A stretch of 64,000 nt of DNA from positions 5,848 through 69,847 of the forward strand of contig JANRFH010000002.1 in NCBI GenBank assembly GCA_030725745.1. The letters run 5' to 3'. The notes beneath the pieces are model-generated. The model saw nothing but the letters and a program-made list of their open reading frames with translations. It was not told the DNA's origin and made no database searches. Positions 1 through 7,813 of this stretch are shown piece after piece. Within the stretch, counting starts at the first letter, position 1. Each line of letters starts with the position of its first letter. Both the position numbers and the translations under genes were made by a program. The stretch is from Akkermansiaceae bacterium. GTDB taxonomy: Bacteria; Verrucomicrobiota; Verrucomicrobiia; Verrucomicrobiales; Akkermansiaceae.

Positions 1-141
1 GTTGCGTCCATGCGTGGGGGCGGTGACGGCTTGGACACAACCCCGATTGGGGTTGGATTTTTCATTCCGGCATTATCCCAGGGTAGCCTTCGTTTTACTG
101 CGGCAACCCTGGGCTTAAATGCGCAACCCCGATTGGGGTTG
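1..141. repeat. REP-like multi-hairpin element, copy 1
   Basis: Non-coding stretch made of successive hairpins. AACCCC-GATT-GGGGTT occurs at 39-54 and again at 125-140. Between them CCCAGGGTAGCC (77-88) can pair in large part with GGCAACCCTGGG (102-113). A second copy with the same order of parts lies at 25778-25920. It begins at the window edge, so the left end may be cut off. It sits just after the 3' end of the minus-strand sulfatase gene, a usual place for REP-type palindromes. No RAYT transposase gene was seen in this window. Confidence 0.75.
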
Positions 142-147
142 ATGGTG

Positions 148-1497
148 CTATGGCTTGCCCCAGACAGGTCGCGCATTTGCGGTGATTTCATCGTCGATTT
201 TTTTCATGCGTGCGGTGAGTTGGGCGACTCTTTCTGGGTGTTGTTGAGCGAGGTTTTTGGACTCGCTGATGTCTTTGGAGAGGTCGAAGAGCATGGTGTT
301 GTTTTTTTGGATCAGGAGTTTCCAATCGCCCTTACGGATGCCTTCGAGTGCGCCTTTGCTGGCGTAGTAGAGGAATTCCTCGCGGCCTTTTGTTGGGTCG
401 CCGGTGATGGTTGCGGAGAGGTCGATGCCGTCGATTTTGGTTTCGGCGGGCAGTTCGCTATCGGCGAGGGCGGCGAAGGAGGGGAGCAGATCGATGCTGG
501 AGAAGACGGCATCGCTGGAGGTGCCTGCGGGGATGTGGCCTGGTGCCCACATGACACAGGGGACGCGCTGGCCACCCTCGAAGGTTTGCATCTTCGCGCC
601 GCGCAGTGGCTTGGCGCTGCCAGCGTGGTTTTTGAATTTCGTCCATGGGCCGTTATCGCTGGTGAAAATGATGTAGGTGTTTTCGGCGAGGCCGAGGTCT
701 TCGATGCATTTCACGAGGCGTCCGACTTCTGCATCGATGTGTTCAATGACGCATTTGTAGGCGTTTTTCGGATCGGGATCGTAGGCGTCTTCCGGGACGA
801 AGAGCGGGATGTGCGGCATGCTGTGGGCGAGGTAGAGGAAGAAGGGTGTTTCCTTGTTTTCGGTGACGAACTCGATGGCTTTGTCGGTGTAGCGGCGGGT
901 GATGGTGCGCTGATTGACGGGTAGCTCGATGATTTCCTCGTTCTCGATGAGAGGGGTGTTCCACTTTTTCACCCACTCATCCTGATTCAGCCAACTCTCG
1001 TCGACACTTGGCTTCACCTTACCCTTGTTGTCAGGGTGATTCATGTCGTTCGAGTAGGGGATGCCGAAATATGAATCGAATCCTTGGCTGCGCGGCAGGA
1101 CTTCCGGTTGGTGCCCGAGGTGCCATTTCCCGATGCAGGCGGTGGAGTAGTCGAGCGTCTTGAAATGATCGGCGATGGTGTATTCGGCGGGGTTAAGGCC
1201 GTGGGTGGAAAAGGGGAAGAGCACGCCCTTTTCCATACCGATGCGCTTCGGGTAGCAGCCAGTGAGCAGGCCGGCGCGGGAGGGTGAGCAGAGCGGGCTG
1301 GGGGACAGGAAATTGGTAAACTTGCGACCTTCTGCGGCCATGCGGTCGATGTTAGGCGTTGCGATGTTTTCCGAGCCGAAGCAGCCGAGGTCGTTGTAGC
1401 CCTGATCATCGGTGAGGATGATAATGAAATTCGGCTGGGCGGCGAGAGCAGGGAGCGCGGAGCTAAGAGCGAAGAGATAGATGAGGAGGGATTTCAT
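148..1497 (-). CDS. Exported type I sulfatase (arylsulfatase family)
   Basis: Hydrolyses sulfate esters, probably of polysaccharides or glycosaminoglycan-like substrates, outside the cytoplasm. The 449-residue form starts with a signal peptide (MKSLLIYLFALSSALPALA). Metal-binding Asp30-Asp31 sit in ILTDDQGYND. The sulfatase signature CSPSR is at residues 70-74, and its Cys is the one converted to formylglycine in this family. Further family motifs include GKWHLGH and TSDNGPW. A start 32 codons further upstream is open, but it would place residues before the signal peptide, so 1497 is preferred. Sulfatases are abundant in Verrucomicrobiota. No sulfatase-maturing enzyme is obvious next to it; the FGE-like protein at 32183 is fused to a pseudokinase and is a poor candidate. 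The substrate cannot be read from sequence. Confidence 0.92.
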   Translation of the reverse strand: MKSLLIYLFALSSALPALAAQPNFIIILTDDQGYNDLGCFGSENIATPNIDRMAAEGRKFTNFLSPSPLCSPSRAGLLTGCYPKRIGMEKGVLFPFSTHGLNPAEYTIADHFKTLDYSTACIGKWHLGHQPEVLPRSQGFDSYFGIPYSNDMNHPDNKGKVKPSVDESWLNQDEWVKKWNTPLIENEEIIELPVNQRTITRRYTDKAIEFVTENKETPFFLYLAHSMPHIPLFVPEDAYDPDPKNAYKCVIEHIDAEVGRLVKCIEDLGLAENTYIIFTSDNGPWTKFKNHAGSAKPLRGAKMQTFEGGQRVPCVMWAPGHIPAGTSSDAVFSSIDLLPSFAALADSELPAETKIDGIDLSATITGDPTKGREEFLYYASKGALEGIRKGDWKLLIQKNNTMLFDLSKDISESKNLAQQHPERVAQLTARMKKIDDEITANARPVWGKP

Positions 1498-1727
1498 GAT
1501 ATGGCGCGGAAGGCAGTAGTTACGGGTGGGAATACTTTGGTATTTCAACATCGCAGGGCGGATTTCGTAAGGGTGCTTGTGACAAGTGTGCAAAGGGTGC
1601 TAGGGTGAGTCCAGCGCTCGGTTAGCGGGCAGGAAGTTTGATTTCAGCGGTTGGAAAAGGTTTTGGTCGTTTTTGTTGAGGTGCCCTGCTGTGCAGAACC
1701 CGGTGACGCCTATAACCAAGAGATACC

Positions 1728-2096
1728 ATGATGAAATTATTCGTAAGCAACATTTCCTACGACACTACCGAACAGCAAGTCCGTGACGCCATTGGCGAAG
1801 AGATCGACATCGTCGAATTCCACAGGCCGAACGACCGCGAGACAGGCAAGCCGCGCGGCTTTGCTTTCATTACACTGGGCTCGCGCGAGGACGGGGAAAA
1901 GACTGTTGAGATACTTAACGAGACAAAGATCGATGGTCGTGAGTTGCGTGCGAATGAGGCGGAAGAGCGTGGCGGCGGTCCCGGCGGTGGAGCGGAGCGT
2001 CCGAAGTGGGTTTCTCTGAAAGTGCCAAAGACTCGCCCGGTGGACGACAGGCCGATCGGTAAGGATGGCAAGCGTGTGCGCTACAAAGGGATCTGA
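1728..2096 (+). CDS. Single-RRM RNA-binding protein
   Basis: Small RNA-binding protein of 122 residues with one RNA recognition motif. RNP2 (LFVSNI) is at residues 4-9 and RNP1 (RGFAFITL) at about 43-50. A Gly-rich hinge near residue 85 (GGGPGGG) and a basic tail follow. This is the bacterial RRM type (Rbp-like, as in cyanobacteria), thought to bind RNA or act as a chaperone. Two in-frame ATG codons are adjacent, at 1728 and 1731, and either could start translation. The GIY-YIG gene follows after 11 nt in the same direction, so the two may share a transcript. Confidence 0.88.
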   Translation: MMKLFVSNISYDTTEQQVRDAIGEEIDIVEFHRPNDRETGKPRGFAFITLGSREDGEKTVEILNETKIDGRELRANEAEERGGGPGGGAERPKWVSLKVPKTRPVDDRPIGKDGKRVRYKGI

Positions 2097-2107
2097 TTTA
2101 CCCATGT

Positions 2108-2371
2108 ATGAGTGAAACTCTCTGGTGGGTCTACATGCTGCGTTGCGGCGATGGCTCGCTCTATACCGGCATCGCCACGGATGTGGATCGGAGGTTTTGC
2201 GAACACGAGTCACAGGGGCCGAAGGGCGCGAAGTATCTTCGCGGGCGGCTGCCGCTGGAGATTGTTTTCCGCAAGGAGATCGGCACGCGATCTGAAGCGA
2301 GTAAGGAAGAGCTGCGGCTGAAAAAGCTATCGCGGCGCGAGAAGTTGGCGCTTTTGGCCGGCGGGGCTTGA
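2108..2371 (+). CDS. GIY-YIG superfamily protein (UPF0213-like)
   Basis: An 87-residue protein carrying a stand-alone GIY-YIG nuclease fold. WWVYMLRCGDGSLYTG gives the Y-M-L and Y-T-G strands that correspond to GIY-YIG, followed by the conserved Arg in TDVDRR and the helix with H and E. A basic tail (LRLKKLSRREK) is typical of the YhbQ/UPF0213 family. Members are small proteins of uncertain role that are linked to DNA damage or nuclease activity. It lies 11 nt after the RRM gene. No linker or DNA-binding domain is attached, so a homing endonuclease is unlikely. Confidence 0.85.
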   Translation: MSETLWWVYMLRCGDGSLYTGIATDVDRRFCEHESQGPKGAKYLRGRLPLEIVFRKEIGTRSEASKEELRLKKLSRREKLALLAGGA

Positions 2372-2480
2372 GGCTGTGTGGAAGGAGGGGATTTGCGAAG
2401 TTAGGTTTTGTGAGCTACGTGTAATCTGTTCTCACACAGCGGGTATTTCCGCTCCAGTAGGACTCAAAAGTAACCTGAAT

Positions 2481-3263
2481 ATGAAAAATAAGAAAATTTT
2501 TGTTAGAACTGGGCTGATGTCTTGGGTTCGTGGTGGTTTTTTCAGCCTAGCTGCGGTTTCTTTGGCAGGTATGGCTTTTGCTGCTGAAGAGAAAGATATG
2601 AAGAATCAACACACTGTCCTGATCACGGGAGCGAACCGTGGCTTGGGTCTTGAGTTTGCGAAGAAATTCCAAGCGGCGGGCTATGAGGTGATCGGCACGG
2701 CGCGCAAGCCGGATGAAGCGGCTGAGCTGAAGAAAATCGGAGCGGAGGTCATGGAACTGGACGTCACCAGCAATGAGCAGATCGAGGCTTTGGCGAAGAA
2801 GTTGGATGGGCGAAAAATCGATATCCTGATTAATAATGCGGGTATTTTCCCGAGAACGAAAGATCGTGAGGATATGATGCAGACGTATTCGGTGAACACG
2901 CTGGGGCCATATTTCGTTTCCGAGGCGCTGATCCCGAATTTGAAAAAATCGGATTCTCCAAGGATCGTGAACATTTCATCGGGGCTGGGTCAGCTGACGG
3001 GTGGCAACGGCGGTGCGGGAGGTTACTCCTTCAGCAAGGCGGCGCTGAACATGGTGACCCGCAATCTGCATTCATCGCATCACAGGGATGGGGTGATCGT
3101 GATTTCCGTGAATCCCGGCCACAACAAAACGGATATGGGTGGCGATGGTGCGCCGCTAGAACCGGCCAATACTGCTGAGAAACTTTTGGAACTTGTAGAA
3201 ACGCTTAAGCCGGATCAATCGGGGGGATTTTGGATGTATGATGGCGAGAAGCTAGACTGGTGA
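2481..3263 (+). CDS. Short-chain dehydrogenase/reductase with N-terminal signal-like segment
   Basis: NAD(P)-dependent oxidoreductase of the SDR family. After about 38 residues come the cofactor motif TGANRGLG, then the NNAG motif in DILINNAGIF, the Ser of IVNISSG and the catalytic YSFSK (Y-x-x-x-K). From ATG 2481 the product is 260 residues. It opens with a basic stretch and a hydrophobic run ending in AGMAFAAEE, which looks like a signal peptide or anchor. An internal ATG at 2598 (MKNQHTVLI) would give a plain cytoplasmic SDR of usual length, so the start is not certain. The substrate is unknown. Confidence 0.85.
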   Translation: MKNKKIFVRTGLMSWVRGGFFSLAAVSLAGMAFAAEEKDMKNQHTVLITGANRGLGLEFAKKFQAAGYEVIGTARKPDEAAELKKIGAEVMELDVTSNEQIEALAKKLDGRKIDILINNAGIFPRTKDREDMMQTYSVNTLGPYFVSEALIPNLKKSDSPRIVNISSGLGQLTGGNGGAGGYSFSKAALNMVTRNLHSSHHRDGVIVISVNPGHNKTDMGGDGAPLEPANTAEKLLELVETLKPDQSGGFWMYDGEKLDW

Positions 3264-3373
3264 GTGGAGAAGAAACCGCGAATGAACGCTATGGGCGCGA
3301 ATCTTAGATTGCGTGTGGTCAGAGTTCGGTGACGACGTGAATTACGGGCTGGAACTGAGCGCAGGTTTATTTT

Positions 3374-3459
3374 GGAAAGCCGCCCTTCCAGGCGGCAGCG
3401 AAGCACCACAGAATCCCGAAATCCTGGCACGCCGCTGCCGCCTGGAAGGACGGCTTTCC
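3374..3459. repeat. Long inverted repeat between convergent genes
   Basis: Two 27-nt arms, 3374-3400 and 3433-3459, are reverse complements with a single mismatch and a 32-nt spacer. The arms begin GGAAAGCCGCCCTTCC and end with the matching GGAAGGACGGCTTTCC. The element lies between the convergent SDR and ADP-ribosylglycohydrolase genes and could act as a bidirectional terminator, but there is no clear T-run. It may belong to a dispersed REP/MITE-like family. Confidence 0.8.
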
Positions 3460-3482
3460 AACGACATTACTGGTTAGATCGG

Positions 3483-4442
3483 TCATTTGATGCAGCTCAG
3501 GCCTTCGAGCCAGTGCGAACTGGGTGTCGCGGTGGCTCCTAGGAGTGCGCCGACTACGGCACCGCGGTGGCAGTTGTCGCCGCCGACCATGGCGTTGGCG
3601 GTGATGGCGGCGTCGAAATCGTCATGGTATTTCCATGCGAGGTAGAGAGAGGCTGGCATGGACTCGGCGATGTAGCAGGCGGGGCTGAAGCGCTGGCCGA
3701 TGACGTGCGTGTCCGGCTGGGTGCTCCATTTCTCCGCTTTGGTGCCGGAGATCCAGTCACCGGCTTCTTTCTGGATGGCTTCCCGGAGGGGGAGGCCTTC
3801 GTGGATGCGGAAAATGAGGCGGGTGAGGGTATCGGCAGCGCGGAGGACGTTTGCGTGAGCGTGAGTGAGGCCGACGTGTTCCTTCACGGCAGCGCGGAGC
3901 TCGGGGAGGTCGAGGTCTTGCAGGACAAAGCAGAGGGCGGGGACTTGGGCGAGGCCGCCGATATGCTCATCGTGGATGGCGCATTTGCGGGGGTCTTTTC
4001 CCTGGGAGTATTTGGTGAAAAAGCCGCGGTGGTATTCTTCTAGGTAGGTGTCTTTGTGCTTGCCGGGGGTGAGCATGAAATCGATGTAATGGGTGAGCCA
4101 TTCGTCGGGGTCGTAGCCGCCGTTTTTTTCGGAGAGTTTGACGAGTTCTTGGGCGAGCTGGAAGTTGAGGGTGTTTTCTCCGGCTGTTAGAAACTGGTGG
4201 TAGTGGATGCCGCGCTGTCCCCAGTATTGCGCTTGATCGTGGAGGATCTCGCCTTTTTCGTTGAGGGCGGTGTAGTCGGAGCGCCAGAGGATGGAGCCGG
4301 TGTGGGGGTTCTTCGGGGCTAGGTAGGTGGTGATTTCTCCGTATTCGTTGCGGAGTGCTTCGCGGTCGTAGTACCAGTGGACTGGCATCGATGCGGCGTC
4401 TGCGATGAGGGAGCCGAGGTAGGCGTTTTGGAAGGTGGGCAT
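3483..4442 (-). CDS. ADP-ribosylglycohydrolase family protein
   Basis: A 319-residue protein of the ADP-ribosylglycohydrolase (ADPRH/DraG/Tri1) superfamily. These enzymes cleave ADP-ribose from proteins or small molecules using two Mg ions. The N-terminus NAYLGSLIADAASMPVHW matches the family opening G-x-x-x-G-D-A-x-G-x-P, although the usual Gly-Asp reads Ala-Asp here. The C-terminal metal motif is seen in AMVGGDNCHRGAVVGALLGA (family form GGDxD), with Asp-Asn-Cys-His in place of the usual Asp-x-Asp. Those departures leave catalytic activity open. The gene is monocistronic and faces the SDR gene convergently. Confidence 0.8.
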   Translation of the reverse strand: MPTFQNAYLGSLIADAASMPVHWYYDREALRNEYGEITTYLAPKNPHTGSILWRSDYTALNEKGEILHDQAQYWGQRGIHYHQFLTAGENTLNFQLAQELVKLSEKNGGYDPDEWLTHYIDFMLTPGKHKDTYLEEYHRGFFTKYSQGKDPRKCAIHDEHIGGLAQVPALCFVLQDLDLPELRAAVKEHVGLTHAHANVLRAADTLTRLIFRIHEGLPLREAIQKEAGDWISGTKAEKWSTQPDTHVIGQRFSPACYIAESMPASLYLAWKYHDDFDAAITANAMVGGDNCHRGAVVGALLGATATPSSHWLEGLSCIK

Positions 4443-4526
4443 GGGATGGTAGTGGCTAGTGCCAAGTGGTCAGTGAGAAGTGGAAGACTTTGGTTGCAGA
4501 TTCCCAGGAAGGAGGTTGGTTGCTGG

Positions 4527-5090
4527 ATGAAAAATAAATTGGTTGCTGGGTATTTGGCTCTAAATATTGGTTTTTTGATGAGTGCGAATGCTGAGATGGA
4601 GAAGATCTCAGATTTTGATGGGAAGGAGGGGGAGCCGAAGTTGGAAGTTAAGGGAGATCGGGTGATGGGTGGGAGATCTGAGGGGGAGGTTGTTACTGAG
4701 GATGGTGTATTGAAGTTTTCGGGGAAACTTTCTCTGGAGAGGAATGGGGGTTTTATCATTTTCCTGATGAAGGGTCTGGAGTTAGATTTTTCGGGGAAAG
4801 AGGCGTTTGTGCTACGGGTGAAGGGGGATGGGCGGAAATATAAGGTGCGGATGGAGCTGGAGCCGAAGAATCCGGCATGTAAACAGTTTCATGCGGATCT
4901 TGAAACTAAGGCTGGGGAGTTTGTTGAGGTGAAGGTGCCATTTTCTGCATTTAGGCCGGGCTGGGGTGGGCAAATAATGGAAGGTGACGCGCCCGAGGAT
5001 TTATCGAGAATACTGAAGGTGGGGCTGATTCTGGCGGACTACGAGCAGGGGCCTTTTTCGGTGGAGTTGGACTGGATAGGAGTTGAGTGA
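4527..5090 (+). CDS. Exported CIA30-domain protein, paralogue 1
   Basis: A 187-residue protein with a short signal peptide (MKNKLVAGYLALNIGFLMSANA). It is followed by a CIA30/NDUFAF1-like galactose-binding fold: FDGKEGEPK, GDRVMGGRSEG, FSGKLSLERNGGF, VKGDGRKY and a final ELDWIGVE. In eukaryotes the domain belongs to a complex I assembly factor. Bacterial exported members have no fixed function and may bind carbohydrate or protein. The start at 4527 is supported by GGAGG at 4511-4515. A longer frame beginning at 4377 has no signal peptide at its start and overlaps the divergent neighbour. A second paralogue lies at 7195-7755. Confidence 0.82.
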   Translation: MKNKLVAGYLALNIGFLMSANAEMEKISDFDGKEGEPKLEVKGDRVMGGRSEGEVVTEDGVLKFSGKLSLERNGGFIIFLMKGLELDFSGKEAFVLRVKGDGRKYKVRMELEPKNPACKQFHADLETKAGEFVEVKVPFSAFRPGWGGQIMEGDAPEDLSRILKVGLILADYEQGPFSVELDWIGVE

Positions 5091-5094
5091 TATT

Positions 5095-6267
5095 TCAAAT
5101 ATGGGGGAAGAGGTCTTCGTGGCGTGGGTAGGTGAGCGAGGAATGGATTTTTGGGAGGGCTTTCTTGAGTTTGAAAAATCCTGCGGTGGCTTTTGGCCAG
5201 AGTTCGCGATCCCAATCGCGGATGAAGGGTTGGGGCTGGATGGGGAGGTTTTCGCTTTCTAGGAAATCGCGGGCGATGCCGACGGTGGGTTTTGAAATGA
5301 TGATGGAGTCGAGTTTTTCGGCAGAGATCCAGTCGTTGAGTGCGCTCTCAAATGTGCCGGTGAGGAGGGTGCCATGGGTGTGGTGGAGGGTGTCGTGAAC
5401 CGCTCCGCTGAGGAAATTTTCGACAAGGGGGGTGGTGTTGAGGGAGGGTGGGATGAAGGCAGCGGTGGCGGTGATGTTGCCTATGGATTCCGGCGGCGGG
5501 GAGAGGTCTTCGGGGAAAATCAGGTGGCCGGTGCGACCGGATGGTTTTGGGTTTTGAGGGAGGTGGAGGGGTTGTTTTTCGAAGTCGGTTTGCTCGGTGA
5601 GGGGGGTAGCGGATTCGTTGAGCTGGCCGGAGGGGTTGAAGCGGCCGTGGGTGAACTTTTCGATGTTAGAGGCACGAGATAGGTAGTGTTTCCCCCTAGT
5701 ATGCAGACCCGCGACCCAGCGCCAGGAAAGCGTGTTCGATGCAGGATCGGCATCGATGAGGTGGGTGAGGAAAAAATCCGCCCCGAGCTGCCAGGGGAGT
5801 TTCAGCGTGAAGATCCAGATCGAAGCGAACCACATGCGGGCGTGGTTGTGGAGGTAGCAGGTGGAGGTGAGTTCGTTCGCCCAGTGGTCGAAGCAGGCGA
5901 TGCCGGTGTTTCCTGTGATGGCGTTTTGGTAGTCGGGGAGTTTTCGTTGTTTTTCCAGATCGGCTAGGGTGGAGGTGTAGTGGCTCCAGACGGCTGGGCG
6001 CATTTCTAGCCAGCCTTTCCAGTAGGTGCGCCAGGCGATTTCTTGGAGGAATTTCTCGGCGGCGCGGGGGCTGTGTTTTCCGAGGACGGCGCGAGTGGCT
6101 TCTTCCTCCGTGATGAGGCGGGTGCGGAGGTAGGGGGAGAGCTGGGAGACGCCGGTGTGGTGGCCGGTGCCGAGATCGAAGTTTCGGGTTGAGGCGTATT
6201 TCGCGGCGAGGGGGACGAAGTTTTCCAACTGCTCCAGGGCGGCGGCGCGTGTGGGTGGGAAGGGCAT
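5095..6267 (-). CDS. Photolyase/cryptochrome-like FAD-binding protein lacking the N-terminal antenna domain
   Basis: A 390-residue flavoprotein. Residues 10-230 match the C-terminal FAD-binding helical domain of DNA photolyases: GTGHHTGVSQLSPYLR (phosphate-binding TSxLSPYL region), EIAWRTYWKGW, NTGIACFDHWANEL, LHNHARMW and HLIDADPASNTLSWRWVAG. The usual N-terminal alpha/beta (antenna) domain is absent, because the FAD domain begins within ten residues of the start. Residues 245-390 form a separate C-terminal segment with ALNDWISAEKLDSI and WPKATAGFFKLKKALPKI. That segment looks like part of an alpha/beta domain moved to the other end. It may repair DNA, sense light or do neither; the function is not settled by sequence. 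Confidence 0.82.
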   Translation of the reverse strand: MPFPPTRAAALEQLENFVPLAAKYASTRNFDLGTGHHTGVSQLSPYLRTRLITEEEATRAVLGKHSPRAAEKFLQEIAWRTYWKGWLEMRPAVWSHYTSTLADLEKQRKLPDYQNAITGNTGIACFDHWANELTSTCYLHNHARMWFASIWIFTLKLPWQLGADFFLTHLIDADPASNTLSWRWVAGLHTRGKHYLSRASNIEKFTHGRFNPSGQLNESATPLTEQTDFEKQPLHLPQNPKPSGRTGHLIFPEDLSPPPESIGNITATAAFIPPSLNTTPLVENFLSGAVHDTLHHTHGTLLTGTFESALNDWISAEKLDSIIISKPTVGIARDFLESENLPIQPQPFIRDWDRELWPKATAGFFKLKKALPKIHSSLTYPRHEDLFPHI

Positions 6268-6347
6268 TTCAGGGTTAAGCTGCGGCGGATCGGGGTTCCT
6301 GCAAGTGGGGACTTGAGTGATGAGCAGAGAAGGGGTAAATTCTGATC

Positions 6348-6563
6348 ATGAATAAGGAGCAGAAGAAGGTCGGTTCGTTCGATGACAATCCATTGGCGCA
6401 GGCGATTCTCCGGGAGGGCTTGAAAATCCAAGACCGATTCTCAGCCGAACCGATTTACGCGAAGACCGGCAAAGGTTATCTGAAGAGTGTGGGGGTTGCA
6501 GAGCTGGCCGAAATCAAGCGCCGGCTCAAGTCGTCTCTAAAAACGGTTAAAAATGAGCGATGA
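6348..6563 (+). CDS. Small hypothetical protein, 71 aa
   Basis: Family not recognised. The product is charged and soluble: NPLAQAILREGLKIQDRF in the first half and a basic C-terminal helix (ELAEIKRRLKSSLKTVKNER). There is no signal or membrane segment. It starts about 80 nt after the divergent photolyase-like gene and overlaps a second small ORF at its 3' end by 11 nt. That overlap and the Hsp15-like gene just downstream suggest one transcript. A nucleic-acid-binding role is possible from the basic tail, but this is only a guess. Confidence 0.6.
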   Translation: MNKEQKKVGSFDDNPLAQAILREGLKIQDRFSAEPIYAKTGKGYLKSVGVAELAEIKRRLKSSLKTVKNER

Positions 6564-6708
6564 ACGCCGCTGGCTTGTGAAGAAGTTGGAACTTGAGCCT
6601 GAGCTCGACTTCTATGCTCGCAGTCTCGCAGGACACATTGTGGCCGGGGTGGCGGGGGAAGAAGAGACTGAGGCATTTCGGCAGTTGTGCGAGTCGTTGG
6701 GAGTTTAA
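6553..6708 (+). CDS. Very small hypothetical protein, 51 aa
   Basis: An open frame of 51 codons (MSDERRWLVKK ... LCESLGV) that starts inside the end of the preceding 71-aa gene and stops 13 nt before the Hsp15-like gene. The protein would be acidic and amphipathic (LELEPELDFYARSLAGHIV). No family is recognised, and no strong Shine-Dalgarno is seen, so translation may be coupled to the upstream gene. The tight packing and lack of any competing gene are the main reasons to list it. Confidence 0.45.
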   Translation: MSDERRWLVKKLELEPELDFYARSLAGHIVAGVAGEEETEAFRQLCESLGV

Positions 6709-6721
6709 GTAGAAAGAAAAA

Positions 6722-7111
6722 ATGTCTGATTCGGTGCGTGCTGACAAATGGCTCTGGGCGGTGAGGTTTTTCAAAACCCGTGCACTTGCTGGCGAGGTCT
6801 TGGCGGATGGGAAGGTGCGGCGGAACGGGCATGTGCTCAAAAGATCGTCTTCGATACAGGTGGGGGATGTGTTGGAGGTGCCGTTTTTCGAGGGGCCGGG
6901 GGTGAGGACGGTTGTTGTGACCGGTGTGATCGAGAAGCGGGTGGGCGCGCCGGAGGCTCAGGCATGCTACGAGGACAGGACGAAGCCGGAGGTTTTCGAG
7001 GCGCTGAAGCAATGGCAAATCAACCGCCAGGAGGCGGCGAAGGGCAGGCCGACGAAGAAGGACAGGCGTGCGATCGACCAGATCAAGGCGGCGTGGGAGT
7101 GGGATGAGTGA
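6722..7111 (+). CDS. hslR: S4-domain RNA-binding protein, Hsp15-like
   Basis: A 129-residue protein with an N-terminal S4 RNA-binding domain: VRADKWLWAVRFFKTRALAGEVLADGKVRRNG at about residues 5-36, then IQVGDVLEVPF. A charged C-terminal extension includes GRPTKKDRRAIDQIKAAWEW. This layout is that of Hsp15, which binds free 50S subunits carrying nascent chains and helps recycle stalled ribosomes. Length (133 in E. coli) and motif order agree. It closes a cluster of two small ORFs. The symbol is given by family likeness; other S4 proteins such as RqcP are shorter. Confidence 0.85.
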   Translation: MSDSVRADKWLWAVRFFKTRALAGEVLADGKVRRNGHVLKRSSSIQVGDVLEVPFFEGPGVRTVVVTGVIEKRVGAPEAQACYEDRTKPEVFEALKQWQINRQEAAKGRPTKKDRRAIDQIKAAWEWDE

Positions 7112-7194
7112 GGATTTTCCATGGCGGTTCCTGCTGCTTGAAATTTCCTTCAACAAACCGCTTGTGGCCGGGGTTTGGCGTGATCTATTGCGCA

Positions 7195-7755
7195 ATGAAA
7201 TATCTTTTATTACTCGGGCTTATGTGCACGGCAATCTCACACGCGGAAGAAGAAGCATTGGCCAAGGATAAGTTGATTCAATTCGATGGGTCGGAATCGG
7301 AGCCGAAATGGCTCGCGGAGAACGATGGTGTCATGGGAGGCGTTTCAAAGGGCGGGCCGGAGCTGAAGTATGGATCGCTCCATTTCAGCGGGGTGTTGTC
7401 TTTGGAGAACGACGGCGGATTTTCATCGGCCCAGGCGGACATGAAGTACGATTTCAGCGGAAAATCGGGAATCGTCGTCCGTGTGAAGGGGGATGGCCGG
7501 ACTTATCAGTTCAGGCTCGCGACCGACGCGCGATACAGGGGCTCCGAAATATCCTACTGGGCAGAATTCGAGACCAAGAAAGGTGAGTGGGTGGAAGTGA
7601 AAATTCCTTTCGGTGAGTTCTCTCCAAGCCATCACGGCAGGCAGCTCGATGGGCCGCCGCTGGATGTTTCGAAAATCGAACAGGTGAGGTTCCTCATCGG
7701 TGATGGGAAAGCAGGGCCGTTTTCCATGGAAGTGGATTGGGTGGATGTGGAGTGA
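7195..7755 (+). CDS. Exported CIA30-domain protein, paralogue 2
   Basis: A 186-residue protein with signal peptide MKYLLLLGLMCTAISHAE and a CIA30-like domain: FDGSESEPKW, ENDGVMGGVSKG, FSGVLSLENDGGFSS, VVRVKGDGRTYQFRL, WVEVKIPFGEF and a final MEVDWVDVE. It aligns along its full length with the protein at 4527, including the closing D-W-x-x-V-E, so the two are paralogues with three plus-strand genes and one minus-strand gene between them. This copy fits the family better (NDGVMGG). A longer frame beginning at 7108 overlaps the Hsp15-like gene and would precede the signal peptide, so 7195 is preferred. The role is unknown. Confidence 0.85.
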   Translation: MKYLLLLGLMCTAISHAEEEALAKDKLIQFDGSESEPKWLAENDGVMGGVSKGGPELKYGSLHFSGVLSLENDGGFSSAQADMKYDFSGKSGIVVRVKGDGRTYQFRLATDARYRGSEISYWAEFETKKGEWVEVKIPFGEFSPSHHGRQLDGPPLDVSKIEQVRFLIGDGKAGPFSMEVDWVDVE

Positions 7756-7813
7756 GCCATGTTTCATTGCAATGGAATGAAATTCGGATCTGTATGGGAT
7801 CAAGACCATACGC

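Noticed and set aside
10-924. Long plus-strand frame of 304 codons opposite the sulfatase
   Set aside because: Antisense shadow of the sulfatase with low-complexity composition typical of mirrored GC-rich coding sequence; no domain.
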